Of a DNA stretch of 51,652 bases, positions 30,656 through 40,030 are shown in pieces; within the stretch, counting starts at the first letter, position 1; every line of letters begins with the position of its first letter. Both the position numbers and the translations under genes were made by a program. The notes beneath the pieces are model-generated. The model did not search any database and was not told the origin of the DNA. It worked only from the letters and a program-made list of their open reading frames with translations. This DNA comes from Acidobacteriota bacterium. GTDB lineage: Bacteria; Acidobacteriota; Terriglobia; Terriglobales; Acidobacteriaceae. The stretch covers positions 1-51,652 of the forward strand of contig JAJYFB010000006.1 of the NCBI GenBank assembly GCA_021785495.1, read 5' to 3'.

Positions 30656-32825
30656 TCCAACCTCGTTTCCAGTTCACCATGCGGGTGATCTTGCGCCAAC
30701 AGGAGGCCAGGACGGTTTGCGGCGGGGTGGCGCGGATGTGCACGGCGGTTCCGCGCCCCGGCGCGCTGTGAATACGAAAGCTCGCGTGGATGCTCTCGGC
30801 GCGGCGCAACATGCCGCGAATGCCGAACCCCGCCGCTGCTTCGTCGACCGAAAATCCCTGTCCGTCGTCGCGAACGGCGAGCCGTACGGACGGCCTGGCG
30901 TAGATCAGTTTCAAGGAAATATGTTTCGGATGCCCGTGCCGAACCGCGTTGGCGATGGCCTCCTGCCCGATGCGATAAAGCGTATCGGCAATGCGCAGCG
31001 GCAAGGGCCGTGGTTCGCCGCTCACCGACATGGAGACGTGAATCGAGCCGCCTTGCACGATGGTGCGAGCGGCGTGTTCCAGGGCTTTGGCCAGGCCCAG
31101 TTGCTCCAGATTGCCGGGACGCATGGCGGCGATATTACGGCGTGCCTCCTGGTGTCCGGCGCGGACCATATGGACGGTCGACTCCAGCCGCGAGCGCATC
31201 TGGCTTTCCGGCGCGGCCTGGCTGCAGAGCGCCTCCAACTGGAAGCCGAGGCCCGCATAGCTCTGCGCCAGCGTGTCGTGCATCTCGAGCGCCAGCCGCT
31301 CCCGCTCTTCGACGATGGCCCGCAGTTGCGAGCGCCGGAACGAGGTGTAAGCCATCTGGACGGCGAAGGGAAGCACGACCAGGCCGATGAGCAGTTCCAA
31401 AGCATGGAGCGGATTCCACCAGGGCGGCGGCTCGATCATCTGCACATCGTCGACCGAGCGCAGAAGCAGGGCGAAGGCGGTTTCGCCGCGGGCAAAGGAG
31501 CGATCGGTGACGCAGATGCCGCGCACGCGCAACCGGCTGCCGGCCTTGAACGAGCTCAAGGTTTCAGCAAGACTGGGACTTTCGGCAATGGCCAGAAATG
31601 GCTGACTGCGGTCGACCAGCTTTAACTCGATCGAGTGCTCGCCGCGATGCTGCTCTTCGGTGAGGCGGCCTTCGGTCTCGATATACTGCGCGTCGAAGGC
31701 GCCGGTGGCCGCTTGCGCGGCGGTTACGGAGACTGGCGGCGCCGGGGCGTGCGACCAGAGTCGCCGGATCTCGGCATGATGCAGAACCGAACTGAAATCA
31801 TGCTGCTCGGAGTCGCCGCGCACCTCGACCGCATCGCCGATTTGAACGGGAGTATTTGCCGGAGGGTTGGGAATGGCGACTCCGCCTGTCGCGTCCTGCA
31901 CAAACAGGATGGGCGAGACAAGCGTGACCACGCCATCGACGGTGACCTGCGACGGCTGGTTCGGGGGCAGAAGGCGCAGATCGGCGATGGACAGAGCGTT
32001 GGGATCCGTCTTGTGGTTCGACAGATCCCGCTGCATCGGTTCCAGGAGCCGCTGCTCCGACCACAGCTCGACCGGGGCGTTGCCATATTCGCTGTACTCG
32101 GGCGCGGTTGCTCCCTTGGCGCTCAGCATGGCCTGCAGATTCTGCTCGCTGGCGGGCCGGACGCTGAGGTTTTTCCAGATGGCGCCGCTGGCGTAGGATT
32201 GCAGGCCGAACCGTCCTTCGGTCAGGCAGTTTGGCTCGCGCAGGATGGCCTTGGTGATGTCGCCGTTGGGGCTGGTGGCGATGGCGACCACGTTGCATTC
32301 GTAGGCGAGCACTTTCAGGTGGTACCAGGTGCGTGTGTGGACTCCGGAGTGAACGGGCACGGTCTGGAATTCGTGCCAGCCAAAGTCGGCCCGGCCCAGA
32401 ATCAGGGTCTCGTCGATGTCGCGCAACCCGGCGAAGTAGCCGTGATAGGAGTCTACGCCGGCCTCGTCGCCCGACGAGCGCACCAGGATGCCGGCATCGC
32501 CGGCTTCGCCCAGCAATTGAATGTCGGCTTCGACAATGTAGTTGTGCCAGCGCGGCGAACCGTTCATGATTTTGGCGCCGCGGTCGTCGGAGATATTCTG
32601 CATCGCGCCATCGATGGCTTGCCATGTGCCACCGTAGGCCTGCCATCCGCCTTGATGCAGTTGACCTCCTCCACTGCGCGGGAAGGCGTCGTGGAATTCC
32701 GGCTCCGAGCCGTTCCCGTGGCGATCAAGCCAAAGTGCAGCCGCGGCGATGCACACGACGGCGATGGCGATGGCCACGCCGACGTTCCACCCGCGCGCGC
32801 GCTTGTGCAGTCGGCGCGGTCTCAC
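30639..32825 (-). CDS. Histidine kinase with DUF1080/LamG-like periplasmic sensor region
   Basis: A 728-residue kinase. After a first membrane helix (about 14-33) comes a concanavalin-like region (45-225, with AYGGTWQAIDGAMQNIS, GILVRSS, WYHLKVLAYE), resembling the DUF1080 sugar-binding/hydrolase fold. A second region (about 285-460) has two repeated OB-like segments (VTVDGVVTLVSPILFVQDATGGVAI). A second membrane helix (474-492) leads to a HisKA_3 domain with His516 (LALEMHDTLAQSYAGLGFQLE in part) and an HATPase with Asn627 and DDGQGF. It is a NarX/DesK-type kinase. Start GTG overlaps the upstream stop (GTGA). Confidence 0.88.
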   Translation of the reverse strand: MRPRRLHKRARGWNVGVAIAIAVVCIAAAALWLDRHGNGSEPEFHDAFPRSGGGQLHQGGWQAYGGTWQAIDGAMQNISDDRGAKIMNGSPRWHNYIVEADIQLLGEAGDAGILVRSSGDEAGVDSYHGYFAGLRDIDETLILGRADFGWHEFQTVPVHSGVHTRTWYHLKVLAYECNVVAIATSPNGDITKAILREPNCLTEGRFGLQSYASGAIWKNLSVRPASEQNLQAMLSAKGATAPEYSEYGNAPVELWSEQRLLEPMQRDLSNHKTDPNALSIADLRLLPPNQPSQVTVDGVVTLVSPILFVQDATGGVAIPNPPANTPVQIGDAVEVRGDSEQHDFSSVLHHAEIRRLWSHAPAPPVSVTAAQAATGAFDAQYIETEGRLTEEQHRGEHSIELKLVDRSQPFLAIAESPSLAETLSSFKAGSRLRVRGICVTDRSFARGETAFALLLRSVDDVQMIEPPPWWNPLHALELLIGLVVLPFAVQMAYTSFRRSQLRAIVEERERLALEMHDTLAQSYAGLGFQLEALCSQAAPESQMRSRLESTVHMVRAGHQEARRNIAAMRPGNLEQLGLAKALEHAARTIVQGGSIHVSMSVSGEPRPLPLRIADTLYRIGQEAIANAVRHGHPKHISLKLIYARPSVRLAVRDDGQGFSVDEAAAGFGIRGMLRRAESIHASFRIHSAPGRGTAVHIRATPPQTVLASCWRKITRMVNWKRGWSGPQL

Positions 32826-33820
32826 TGATTGAACCAGCTCAGATCGAGCATTTTGCGCACCGCGTCCGAATCGATATTTTCGCGCGTCACCAGTTTCGGC
32901 TCGACGACAACATAGGTCTTGGCCGCGCCGCCGTGCCGTTCCTGCTCCATGAGATTCATCGCTTCGCGTCCCATGCGATAAGTGTTTTGCATGATGACCG
33001 AGTCGATGCCGCCGGTATGAATGGGAACCAGCAGATCCTGGTCGAATCCAATCAGGTGCGTGGCCGGAATCCGGTCGAACTCGATCAGCGCGTAGTAGGC
33101 TCCGCGGGTCGAGCTTTGCGTGAGCGCCAGGATCGCATCGACCTTCGGGCCTTTGGCCAACAGCTTTTCAGTGACCTGCTGTTCCTGGGAGACCGTGGGA
33201 AGCGCCAGGCTGCGAAAGACCACGTGAATCTGCGGAAACTCCTGCGCGAGAGTCTGCTCCAGGCTGCGCGCGCGTTCGGCCGTGCTTGTGAGTTGGTTGC
33301 TGATGCCCAGAATCGCGACGTTGCCGCGCCCCTTGAGAACGGCCCCGACCCGGCGCGCGCACAATCGTCCTCCCGCAGTTTCGTCGTTCAGCACGTAGGC
33401 CAGCTTTTTTCCTGCGGGAAGATCGAGGTCCGTGCCGAGGACGACGACCGGAATGCCGCCTTCGAGAACGGAGTAAATCGGCGCGCGCAAAGGCAGCGTT
33501 GCGTCCGGCGAGATGATGACGCCTTGAACGCCGCGGCCAACCTCGCGGGAGAGAATGTCGATCTGGCCTTGAATATCGTCCTCGCGCATGGGCGCATTCC
33601 AGTAGATGGAGATGTTACGGCCCCAGGCCTCGCGTTCGACGCCGGTATGTTCCGGTTCCCAGAGCATCGTTCCACAGGTTCGGGGAATGACGGCAATGGT
33701 GGGCGTGGCCTTGTGGCATCCGGAAAGCATCAGCAGACAAAGAATTGGGGCCAGAAACAGGCCGGGTGGCAGGCCGCACCCATGCTCGCGCGGAAGTACG
33801 TCGGCTCTGCCTCGGTCCAT
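32822..33820 (-). CDS. Sugar-binding periplasmic lipoprotein (Peripla_BP_4/RbsB-like)
   Basis: A 332-residue protein with a signal sequence and lipobox (LLMLSGC, cleaved before Cys at about residue 35). The rest matches type-I periplasmic sugar-binding proteins: TIAVIPRTCGTMLWEPEHTG, QGQIDILSREVGRGVQGVIISP, IPVVVLGTD, YVLNDETAGG and HLIGFDQD. No ABC permease or ATPase genes are nearby. It is instead the first gene of a tightly overlapped operon with a kinase and regulator, so it probably acts as the ligand-binding subunit of the sensor. A GTG/ATG further upstream is possible, but the ATG at 33820 with GGAG before it gives a normal lipoprotein signal. Confidence 0.85.
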   Translation of the reverse strand: MDRGRADVLPREHGCGLPPGLFLAPILCLLMLSGCHKATPTIAVIPRTCGTMLWEPEHTGVEREAWGRNISIYWNAPMREDDIQGQIDILSREVGRGVQGVIISPDATLPLRAPIYSVLEGGIPVVVLGTDLDLPAGKKLAYVLNDETAGGRLCARRVGAVLKGRGNVAILGISNQLTSTAERARSLEQTLAQEFPQIHVVFRSLALPTVSQEQQVTEKLLAKGPKVDAILALTQSSTRGAYYALIEFDRIPATHLIGFDQDLLVPIHTGGIDSVIMQNTYRMGREAMNLMEQERHGGAAKTYVVVEPKLVTRENIDSDAVRKMLDLSWFNQ

Positions 33821-34184
33821 ACAAAGACTCCGTTCACGGGCATTAAAGCAGTTCGATCGAGGCTTCGGCAAGCCGCATGGGCGGGCATCGTACATCTGTA
33901 CGATATACAGCGCTGGAGCGTATTCCATAGGATGAATTCGCCTTGGAAATCATCATCGACCGCGCATTGCCGTGCATTGGGCGGTGCGCTGCCGGCAGTT
34001 CGAGGGTGGGTGATGTCGAGGCGTCTCCTGTCGAGTAAACGATTACTGGAAATCCGGACTGCTTCCTGTCCCCGTTTGCGAAAACTCGACTAGAGACTTC
34101 TTTGCAGGAACGGAGCGAACGCGTGTTTTTGGCGCGGTATCGTTCCGCGCAATTCAGACGATGCCGAATTTTTGGAGAGTCCAG
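33821..34184. other. Divergent intergenic region between sensor operon and TonB receptor operon
   Basis: This 364-bp gap holds the palindrome at 33887-33904, an inverted pair GGAACG/CGTTCC (about 34109-34145) and the GGAGAG ribosome-binding site of the TonB receptor. It probably contains both promoters. No gene was found. Confidence 0.5.
33887..33904. promoter_or_regulatory. Perfect 18-bp palindrome in the divergent sensor/TonB-receptor promoter region
   Basis: ATCGTACA-TC-TGTACGAT is a perfect inverted repeat of 8-bp arms. It overlaps a second one, CTGTA-CGATA-TACAG (33896-33910). It lies 67 nt upstream of the sugar-binding lipoprotein ATG and 280 nt upstream of the TonB receptor, so it is a good candidate operator for the adjacent regulator. 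Confidence 0.55.
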
Positions 34185-37100
34185 ATGAGTCGATTCAAGC
34201 AAAATCTTCTTCTGTCTCTTCTGCTGGCAATCATGCTGCCGTTTGCAGCCAGCGGACAAACAACCACTTCAATTACGGGACGTGTCTTTGATCCGACCCA
34301 CGCCGTGATTCCCCGCGCGCAGGTGAAAGCGCATAACGAGACGACGGGACAGGACATCACCACCGTGACCTCGTCGACGGGGGACTTTACCTTTACCGAA
34401 CTGCGCCCCGGTCTCTACGATGTCTCGGCCGTCGCACCGGGATTCGATTCCACGGTCGAAACCGGAGTGACGCTGCACCTGGACGCCGTGGCTACGGTGA
34501 ATCTGACGCTGCGGCCCGGATCGGCCAACGTGAGCGTTACGGTTCACGCCGACGCGATCCTGCTGGATGAGACCCATGCGAGCGGCGGCGAGACCTTTAC
34601 GCAGGACGAGTTGGAGCAATCGCCCGCCAACTCCGGCAATCCTCTTCTGTTAGCCAACTCCGAGCCGGGGGTCATGTTCGTCGGAACCGATCAGGGCGCC
34701 AACGAGTGGGTTCGCCCGTTCGACTACGGCTCGATCAACCAGTTCTCGGTCAATGGCGGAATCTCCGACTCGAACGACTTTCAGATCGACGGTTCGCCGG
34801 ACAATGCCATCACCTTTGGCGCGCGCAATATCGGCTATGTCCCGCCCACGGCCAGCCTTCAGGAAATGAAGGTCATCCTCAATCCTTACGACGCGCAATA
34901 CGGCCACACCGGCGGCGGCGTCTTCGACATGGTGACCAAGTACGGCACCAACCAGTTGCACGGGCAGGTCTACGAGAACGCCCGTCGCACATGGCTGGAC
35001 GCCAACGAGCACTACAACGACAACCCGGTCATCGATTTGCCCAAGCTGAGCGACTCGCGCAATCAGTACGGCTTCGAGCTCGATGGGCCCGTGGTGCTGC
35101 CGCACCTCTACAACGGGACGGACAAGACCTTCTTCGCCGCCCAGATGGAGATCTACCGGGAGACGATTCCGTACTCGGGCATCGCCAGCGTTCCGGCGTT
35201 CAGTCCGGGCTCGACGACGCAGACCGCATGGCAGACGGGCGACTTCAGCGGCGCCTATTATCCGGACGGAGCCGCTGGTCCGCAGCCCCTGTACCTGTAC
35301 AACCCATTTACGGTGACCACGCCGGGGCCCGCGGCGCGCGCTCCCTTTGCGAACAACTACATCAACCCGACATTGATGGACCCGACGGCCAAGGCGATTC
35401 TGGGCTTTCTGCCGCTGCCCAACCGCGCCACGCCCAACGATCTGCAATGGGGCGAGAACGACTACGCCTGGGCCGTCACCGGAACCTTTCCCTTCGACAA
35501 CGTGGTGGCTCGCCTCGACCGCAACTTCGGCGAAAAGGACAGAACCTACATTCGTTTCGCCTGGTCGAAGAACTTCCAGAACAACGGCGACCTTCAGAAC
35601 GGTTTTCCGGGGGCCGCAGGAACCGGCGTCTTTCCGCTGGTCTTCCAGAGCCACACCTTCGCCACAGACTGGCAGCACACCTTCACTCCCAAATCGCTCT
35701 TCGATCTGCACCTGACCTTTCAGCGCTTTGTCTACAACCAGAACCAGGGACCGTCGCCCTTCGACCTGTCGAAGATCGGCCTCGGCAGCCTGACTTCGCA
35801 GGTCACCGAGTCGGTCTTTCCGCAGATATCGATCGGCGGCGTCTCCCTGTTCGGCAACTGGGCCAACAACGGCGGCAACAAGCTGACCATCAGCAACACC
35901 ATCGCCGCCATGCCGATGTGGACCTGGGTTCATGCGGCGCACACCATCAAGATCGGCGTCGATTACCGCCTGCAGCGCTCCAGCACCTTCTACGGCGGCC
36001 AGTCGTCCGGCGAGTTTGCCGATGGAACCTTCTGGACGCAGCAAAACAACTACTGCTGCGCTCCGGTCAATCAGGGCAATGGGCTGGCGTCGTTCGTCCT
36101 CGGCGTTATGGACAGCGGCTCCATCGCGATCAACACCAAGCAGTACTTCACCTATCCGTACTACGCGCCGTTCTTCCAGGACGACTGGAAGGCGCGGCGC
36201 AATCTGACCCTCAACCTCGGCGTGCGCTGGGACTTCCAGGGCCCGCCGTCGGAATCGGCCAACAAGATGGTCGGGGCCTTCGACACAACTTCGTATAACC
36301 CCGTCAACGCCCAGCTCAATTCGGGGCTTCTTCCCGGCGGCGAAGCGCTGGTCGGCGGCATGACCTTTGCCGGCGTCAACGGGCAGCCGCGTACCCTCTT
36401 CAATCGCGACAAGCTGCTGATTCAGCCGCGCTTCGGCTTCAACTACGCTTACAACGACGCCACGGTCATTCGCGGCGGCATCGGCCTGACGTATGTGCAG
36501 TTCCCCGGGCAGGGCTATAGCCAGGGTTTCTCGCAGACGACCAACTATATTTCCAGCACCGATTACGGCCAGACCGTCAACGGCAACCTGATCAGCAATC
36601 CCTTCCCGACCATCTCGCAACCGTTCGGCAGCAGCCTCGGTCTCGAGAGCGAGCTGGGCGACGGTTTCAGCGTGGTCAACCGCAACTTCCGGATTCCCGG
36701 CGTTCTGAACTACTCGCTGGGCGTCGAGCGGCAGATCGGTCAGCACTCCACGATCGATCTGAGCTATGTCGGCACCCGCAACTTCCACGGCGACAGCTCG
36801 GACGACATCAACCACATCGGCACGTCCTTTGCCGCCGGCTGCAATATGGAGATGGGCTCGTCGGTGACCAACTGGCTCAATTGCCAGAACTACGGATCGT
36901 CTGCCAGTCTCTGGCCGGCCAACCCGTTCCAGTACGTGCCGGCGTTTTCTCCGGCGCTGACCGGCAACGGCCTCAACTACTACTACGCCGGGCAGATTTC
37001 GGCCAGCGCCTTCACGCGGCCCTTCCCGCAGTTCGGCGAAATCACCCAGACCGAGGAGAACAACGGCTACTCGGAATACGATGCGCTGCAGGCCGTCGTG

Positions 37101-37922
37101 ACGCATCAGTGGGCCAATGCGCTCACCTTCCACGCCAACTTTGTCTTCTCCAAGCAGATGGACGGCGGCGGATGGGAGGACGTGACCTACCGCATCCGGC
37201 AGCACTTCATCGACACGGCCAATCCCCAATGGCGCTTTGCCGCCAACGAGGACTGGCACATGCCCGTGGGCAGGGGACGCCGATACCTCGGCAATGCCAA
37301 TCGCATTCTGGACGCGGCGATCGGCAACTGGGTGATCGGCGGCGTCTACTTCTACCAGGCGGGTACGCCTTCGCCCTTCTCGCAGGCAAGAGCTGGCGGA
37401 CAAAACCTGGAAATCCTCAACACCAAGCGGTATCACGTGCATCGCGTGCAGGACGATTACGGCAATTCGGTCATTCGCGGAGCCAGCACCTGCGTGGGCT
37501 GGTACGATCCGGATCCGCAGAACAACGGGCCGGGTTCGCCCTCCTACGGCAACGCGCCTTACACGCTGGGCGATGTCGAAGGCCAGGACTACTCCGACTG
37601 CCAGGCGACAACTACCGGCCATGTCTACGACTATGTGTTGCGCCCGGCCTACGCGGCCATCCAGAATGTCAGCGATACCGGCATTCGCCTGCCGCGCAAC
37701 CAGAGCCTCGATGTCAGCATGAGCAAGTCGTTCGATGTCTGGAGGCAGGCGAAGCTCCAGGTGCGCTTCGAGGGATACAACGTGTTGAACCATCCCTCGT
37801 GGTCCGGTCTGGACTACTGGTGGGATATCTTCGATCCGCACTTCGGCACCGACAATATGACCTACGACCAGCAATCCAACCAGGCCCGGCGCGTTCAGCT
37901 TTCCGCCAAGATCATCTGGTGA
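34185..37922 (+). CDS. TonB-dependent receptor with N-terminal carboxypeptidase-regulatory domain (Oar/SusC-like)
   Basis: The 1245-residue protein has GGAGAG 7 nt before its ATG and a signal peptide (ending AASGQ). Residues 28-115 are a carboxypeptidase-regulatory-like domain (SITGRVFDPTHAVIPRAQV, STGDFTFTELRPGLYDV). A plug-like region follows (GVMFVGTDQ, SVNGGISDSNDFQIDG, then QYGHTGGGVFDMVTKYG). The remainder is a 22-strand-type barrel with many aromatic-rich strands, ending QLSAKIIW with a terminal Trp. This is the large Oar-like class abundant in acidobacteria. It probably imports an oligosaccharide, given the GH43 and glycosidase genes downstream. A second ATG eight codons upstream has no ribosome-binding site. 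Confidence 0.9.
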   Translation: MSRFKQNLLLSLLLAIMLPFAASGQTTTSITGRVFDPTHAVIPRAQVKAHNETTGQDITTVTSSTGDFTFTELRPGLYDVSAVAPGFDSTVETGVTLHLDAVATVNLTLRPGSANVSVTVHADAILLDETHASGGETFTQDELEQSPANSGNPLLLANSEPGVMFVGTDQGANEWVRPFDYGSINQFSVNGGISDSNDFQIDGSPDNAITFGARNIGYVPPTASLQEMKVILNPYDAQYGHTGGGVFDMVTKYGTNQLHGQVYENARRTWLDANEHYNDNPVIDLPKLSDSRNQYGFELDGPVVLPHLYNGTDKTFFAAQMEIYRETIPYSGIASVPAFSPGSTTQTAWQTGDFSGAYYPDGAAGPQPLYLYNPFTVTTPGPAARAPFANNYINPTLMDPTAKAILGFLPLPNRATPNDLQWGENDYAWAVTGTFPFDNVVARLDRNFGEKDRTYIRFAWSKNFQNNGDLQNGFPGAAGTGVFPLVFQSHTFATDWQHTFTPKSLFDLHLTFQRFVYNQNQGPSPFDLSKIGLGSLTSQVTESVFPQISIGGVSLFGNWANNGGNKLTISNTIAAMPMWTWVHAAHTIKIGVDYRLQRSSTFYGGQSSGEFADGTFWTQQNNYCCAPVNQGNGLASFVLGVMDSGSIAINTKQYFTYPYYAPFFQDDWKARRNLTLNLGVRWDFQGPPSESANKMVGAFDTTSYNPVNAQLNSGLLPGGEALVGGMTFAGVNGQPRTLFNRDKLLIQPRFGFNYAYNDATVIRGGIGLTYVQFPGQGYSQGFSQTTNYISSTDYGQTVNGNLISNPFPTISQPFGSSLGLESELGDGFSVVNRNFRIPGVLNYSLGVERQIGQHSTIDLSYVGTRNFHGDSSDDINHIGTSFAAGCNMEMGSSVTNWLNCQNYGSSASLWPANPFQYVPAFSPALTGNGLNYYYAGQISASAFTRPFPQFGEITQTEENNGYSEYDALQAVVTHQWANALTFHANFVFSKQMDGGGWEDVTYRIRQHFIDTANPQWRFAANEDWHMPVGRGRRYLGNANRILDAAIGNWVIGGVYFYQAGTPSPFSQARAGGQNLEILNTKRYHVHRVQDDYGNSVIRGASTCVGWYDPDPQNNGPGSPSYGNAPYTLGDVEGQDYSDCQATTTGHVYDYVLRPAYAAIQNVSDTGIRLPRNQSLDVSMSKSFDVWRQAKLQVRFEGYNVLNHPSWSGLDYWWDIFDPHFGTDNMTYDQQSNQARRVQLSAKIIW

Positions 37923-37950
37923 CCGCTGCCGCGGGTTGGTTTGACTTCGA

Positions 37951-37978
37951 TGGAGGCGCCGTCCATGGCGCCTCCGTT
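37951..37978 (+). terminator. Stem-loop after the TonB receptor gene
   Basis: An 11-bp stem (37951-37961 with 37968-37978, one G-T pair) with a 6-nt loop begins 29 nt after the stop. Only scattered T residues follow, so it may allow partial read-through into the GH43 gene. Confidence 0.5.
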
Positions 37979-38112
37979 CTCAAACACAGGAACCTTCCGT
38001 CAGCGAGTCGCAGTGGCAAGCAAGACAACGCACAGGCGAGCCATGGCTCGACGACGGAGTTGCGGAATTTCGTTACGCAGCGTTTCACGGCAAGATTCGA
38101 GGAGGACATTCG

Positions 38113-39876
38113 ATGCAACATCGTCCGCCAAGGCGGCTTCTATCCTGCAGGCGCATCCCGATGGGAGTCGCGCTTGTTCTGACCGGCATTCTTGCCGCCT
38201 GCAGCGGGGGGGCGGCCAGTAACACGAGCGGAGGTGGAGGCGGAGGAGGCAACGGCACGCAGACCTCCACGGACATGGGCTCGATCGTCAACGTGAACAG
38301 CACAACGCTGTTCAGTTATCAGGATCAACTGAAGAATGCGGCCAGCGGCATGGTGCTCGGCGTGAGTGGCCAAAGTCAAACAGCCGGTACGCCCATCGTG
38401 CAGGAGGCAAACGCTGGCTCAACGGATTCAATGTGGCACCTGGTGCCGAACGTCTATGCGGACGAGCGCATCAACATCGAAAACATGCTCACCCACCAGG
38501 TGATCGGGCTCTCCACGACGGAATCCAGCGTCGGACTGCCTTCCTCGGCGTCGATGAACGCTGGGGCGCAGGCGTTGCAGTTCAGCGACACCGGAACCGA
38601 CGACGAAGACTGGGTGCTCTACAAGCTGACGGACGGAAATTATCTCATCAAGAATCACTATAGCGGCTTGTATCTCCAGGATGAGGGGTCGAATGCAACC
38701 TCGTCGGCGATCATCGACCAGGGAACACGTTCGGCGACGGTAACCGGTTGCCAGTGCCAGGAGTGGACGTTGACTGCGACGACCGCCAAAGCCTACCCGA
38801 TGCCGCTGACCGTGCAGGGAACCGGCGTTTTCGTCCACGATCCGAACATGATTCAAGACCAGAACCATGTGTACTGGCTCTACGGCACGCACCAGACGAT
38901 CGCCTATTCCACCGATCTTTCGACGTTTACTTACACAACGGGAACCTCGGCCGATGGGGCCTGCGGCGCGACGCAGGCCAGCGACGCCTGGCTGACCCAG
39001 GATGGACGTTGCGCCGACATCGGTCCCGATTTTGCTTCGTGGAAAGGCTTGCAGACGCCGCCATCGGATAACGGCGGATTGAACACGGACGTCTGGGCGC
39101 CCGATGTCTTGTACGCCAATAACGCCTACTATCAGTACTACGCGATTCCCGTGGAGCCGGACCCGGGCGCTTCGTGCCCGAGCACCGATTCGGCCTGCCA
39201 GGGCGGGGAAGCGATCATTGGCCTGGCGACGAGCCCGAGTCCGTCGGGACCGTGGACCGATCAGGGCTGGGTGGAGCGCTCGTGGAGCAATACGTCGACG
39301 CCTATCAGCGGTTTCGGCTTTGTGAATACCACCAAGGACAACGCCATCGATCCGGCTCCGTACATCGATGCTGCCGGCAACTGGTGGCTGGTCTACGGTT
39401 CCTGGTTTGACGGCACGCACATCGTCCAGCTTGACAGCAGCAGCGGCCTTCCCTCGGCCACGAACACGCAGCGCTATGCCGCCGGCTTCCGTTACTGGGG
39501 AGAAGAGGGTTCGTTTATCTATCCCTACGTCGTCAACGGTACGCAGTACTACTATTACTTTGCATCGATCAATCCTTGTTGCAGCGCCACCAGCACGTAT
39601 CGCATCGTGGTGGGGCGCTCCACCAGTCCTACGGGACCGTTCCTCGACCGCGGCGGACAGGATATGGAAAGCAATGGGGGAACTATCCTTCTCAGCACGC
39701 ACGATAACATCGTGGGTCCGGGCGGCCAAAGCGTATTCACCGACACGGGAACCAATGGAAGCGCGTCGCAGCCGACGCTGGTGTATCACTACTACGACGG
39801 CAATAACAACGGCACGCCGACGCTGGGCATCAACCGGCTTGGCTTTACGTCGGACGGCTGGCCGTACGTGCAGTGA
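38113..39876 (+). CDS. Ricin-type lectin plus GH43 arabinanase/arabinofuranosidase lipoprotein
   Basis: This 587-residue protein has GGAGGA 6 nt before its ATG and a lipobox ending at Cys30 (LTGILAAC), followed by a Gly-rich linker. Residues 65-225 form a ricin B-lectin-like trefoil (MVLGVSGQSQTAGTPIVQ, DGNYLIKNHYSGLYLQ). The GH43 five-bladed propeller follows, with catalytic base Asp243 (VHDPNMI), WAPDV (328-332), the pKa-modulating Asp413 (NAIDPAPY) and the likely acid Glu465 (EEGSF), ending NIVGPGGQ. The motif set is closest to endo-1,5-alpha-arabinanases. The lipobox and lectin suggest a cell-surface enzyme that trims arabinan and feeds the TonB receptor. Confidence 0.9.
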   Translation: MQHRPPRRLLSCRRIPMGVALVLTGILAACSGGAASNTSGGGGGGGNGTQTSTDMGSIVNVNSTTLFSYQDQLKNAASGMVLGVSGQSQTAGTPIVQEANAGSTDSMWHLVPNVYADERINIENMLTHQVIGLSTTESSVGLPSSASMNAGAQALQFSDTGTDDEDWVLYKLTDGNYLIKNHYSGLYLQDEGSNATSSAIIDQGTRSATVTGCQCQEWTLTATTAKAYPMPLTVQGTGVFVHDPNMIQDQNHVYWLYGTHQTIAYSTDLSTFTYTTGTSADGACGATQASDAWLTQDGRCADIGPDFASWKGLQTPPSDNGGLNTDVWAPDVLYANNAYYQYYAIPVEPDPGASCPSTDSACQGGEAIIGLATSPSPSGPWTDQGWVERSWSNTSTPISGFGFVNTTKDNAIDPAPYIDAAGNWWLVYGSWFDGTHIVQLDSSSGLPSATNTQRYAAGFRYWGEEGSFIYPYVVNGTQYYYYFASINPCCSATSTYRIVVGRSTSPTGPFLDRGGQDMESNGGTILLSTHDNIVGPGGQSVFTDTGTNGSASQPTLVYHYYDGNNNGTPTLGINRLGFTSDGWPYVQ

Positions 39877-39881
39877 GAGTT

Positions 39882-39926
39882 GGCTGGCGGCGCAAGGCGC
39901 TCAGTGGAGCGCTTACGCCGCCAGCC
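39882..39926 (+). other. Two-tier intercistronic hairpin between GH43 and six-hairpin glycosidase genes
   Basis: An outer perfect 11-bp stem (39882-39892 with 39916-39926) encloses an inner 6-bp stem (39897-39902 with 39907-39912). It starts 5 nt after the GH43 stop. There is no T tract, so it may be a partial terminator or RNA-stability element. Confidence 0.5.
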
Positions 39927-40030
39927 GAGGCCTGGGCTGCGCCGGGGAAATGCCGCCGCGGCGCTTTGTCGTCGAACCATCGCAATCAAGCGAACAACGT
40001 AAAAGAGCGGCAGGAGAAAAATCGAGCACA

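Noticed and set aside
34650-37874. Antisense open frame of more than 1000 codons opposite the TonB receptor
   Set aside because: It is a shadow of a high-GC gene: the plus-strand frame has a signal peptide, domains and ribosome-binding site, while the antisense product is low-complexity Val/Arg/Gly-rich with no family resemblance.
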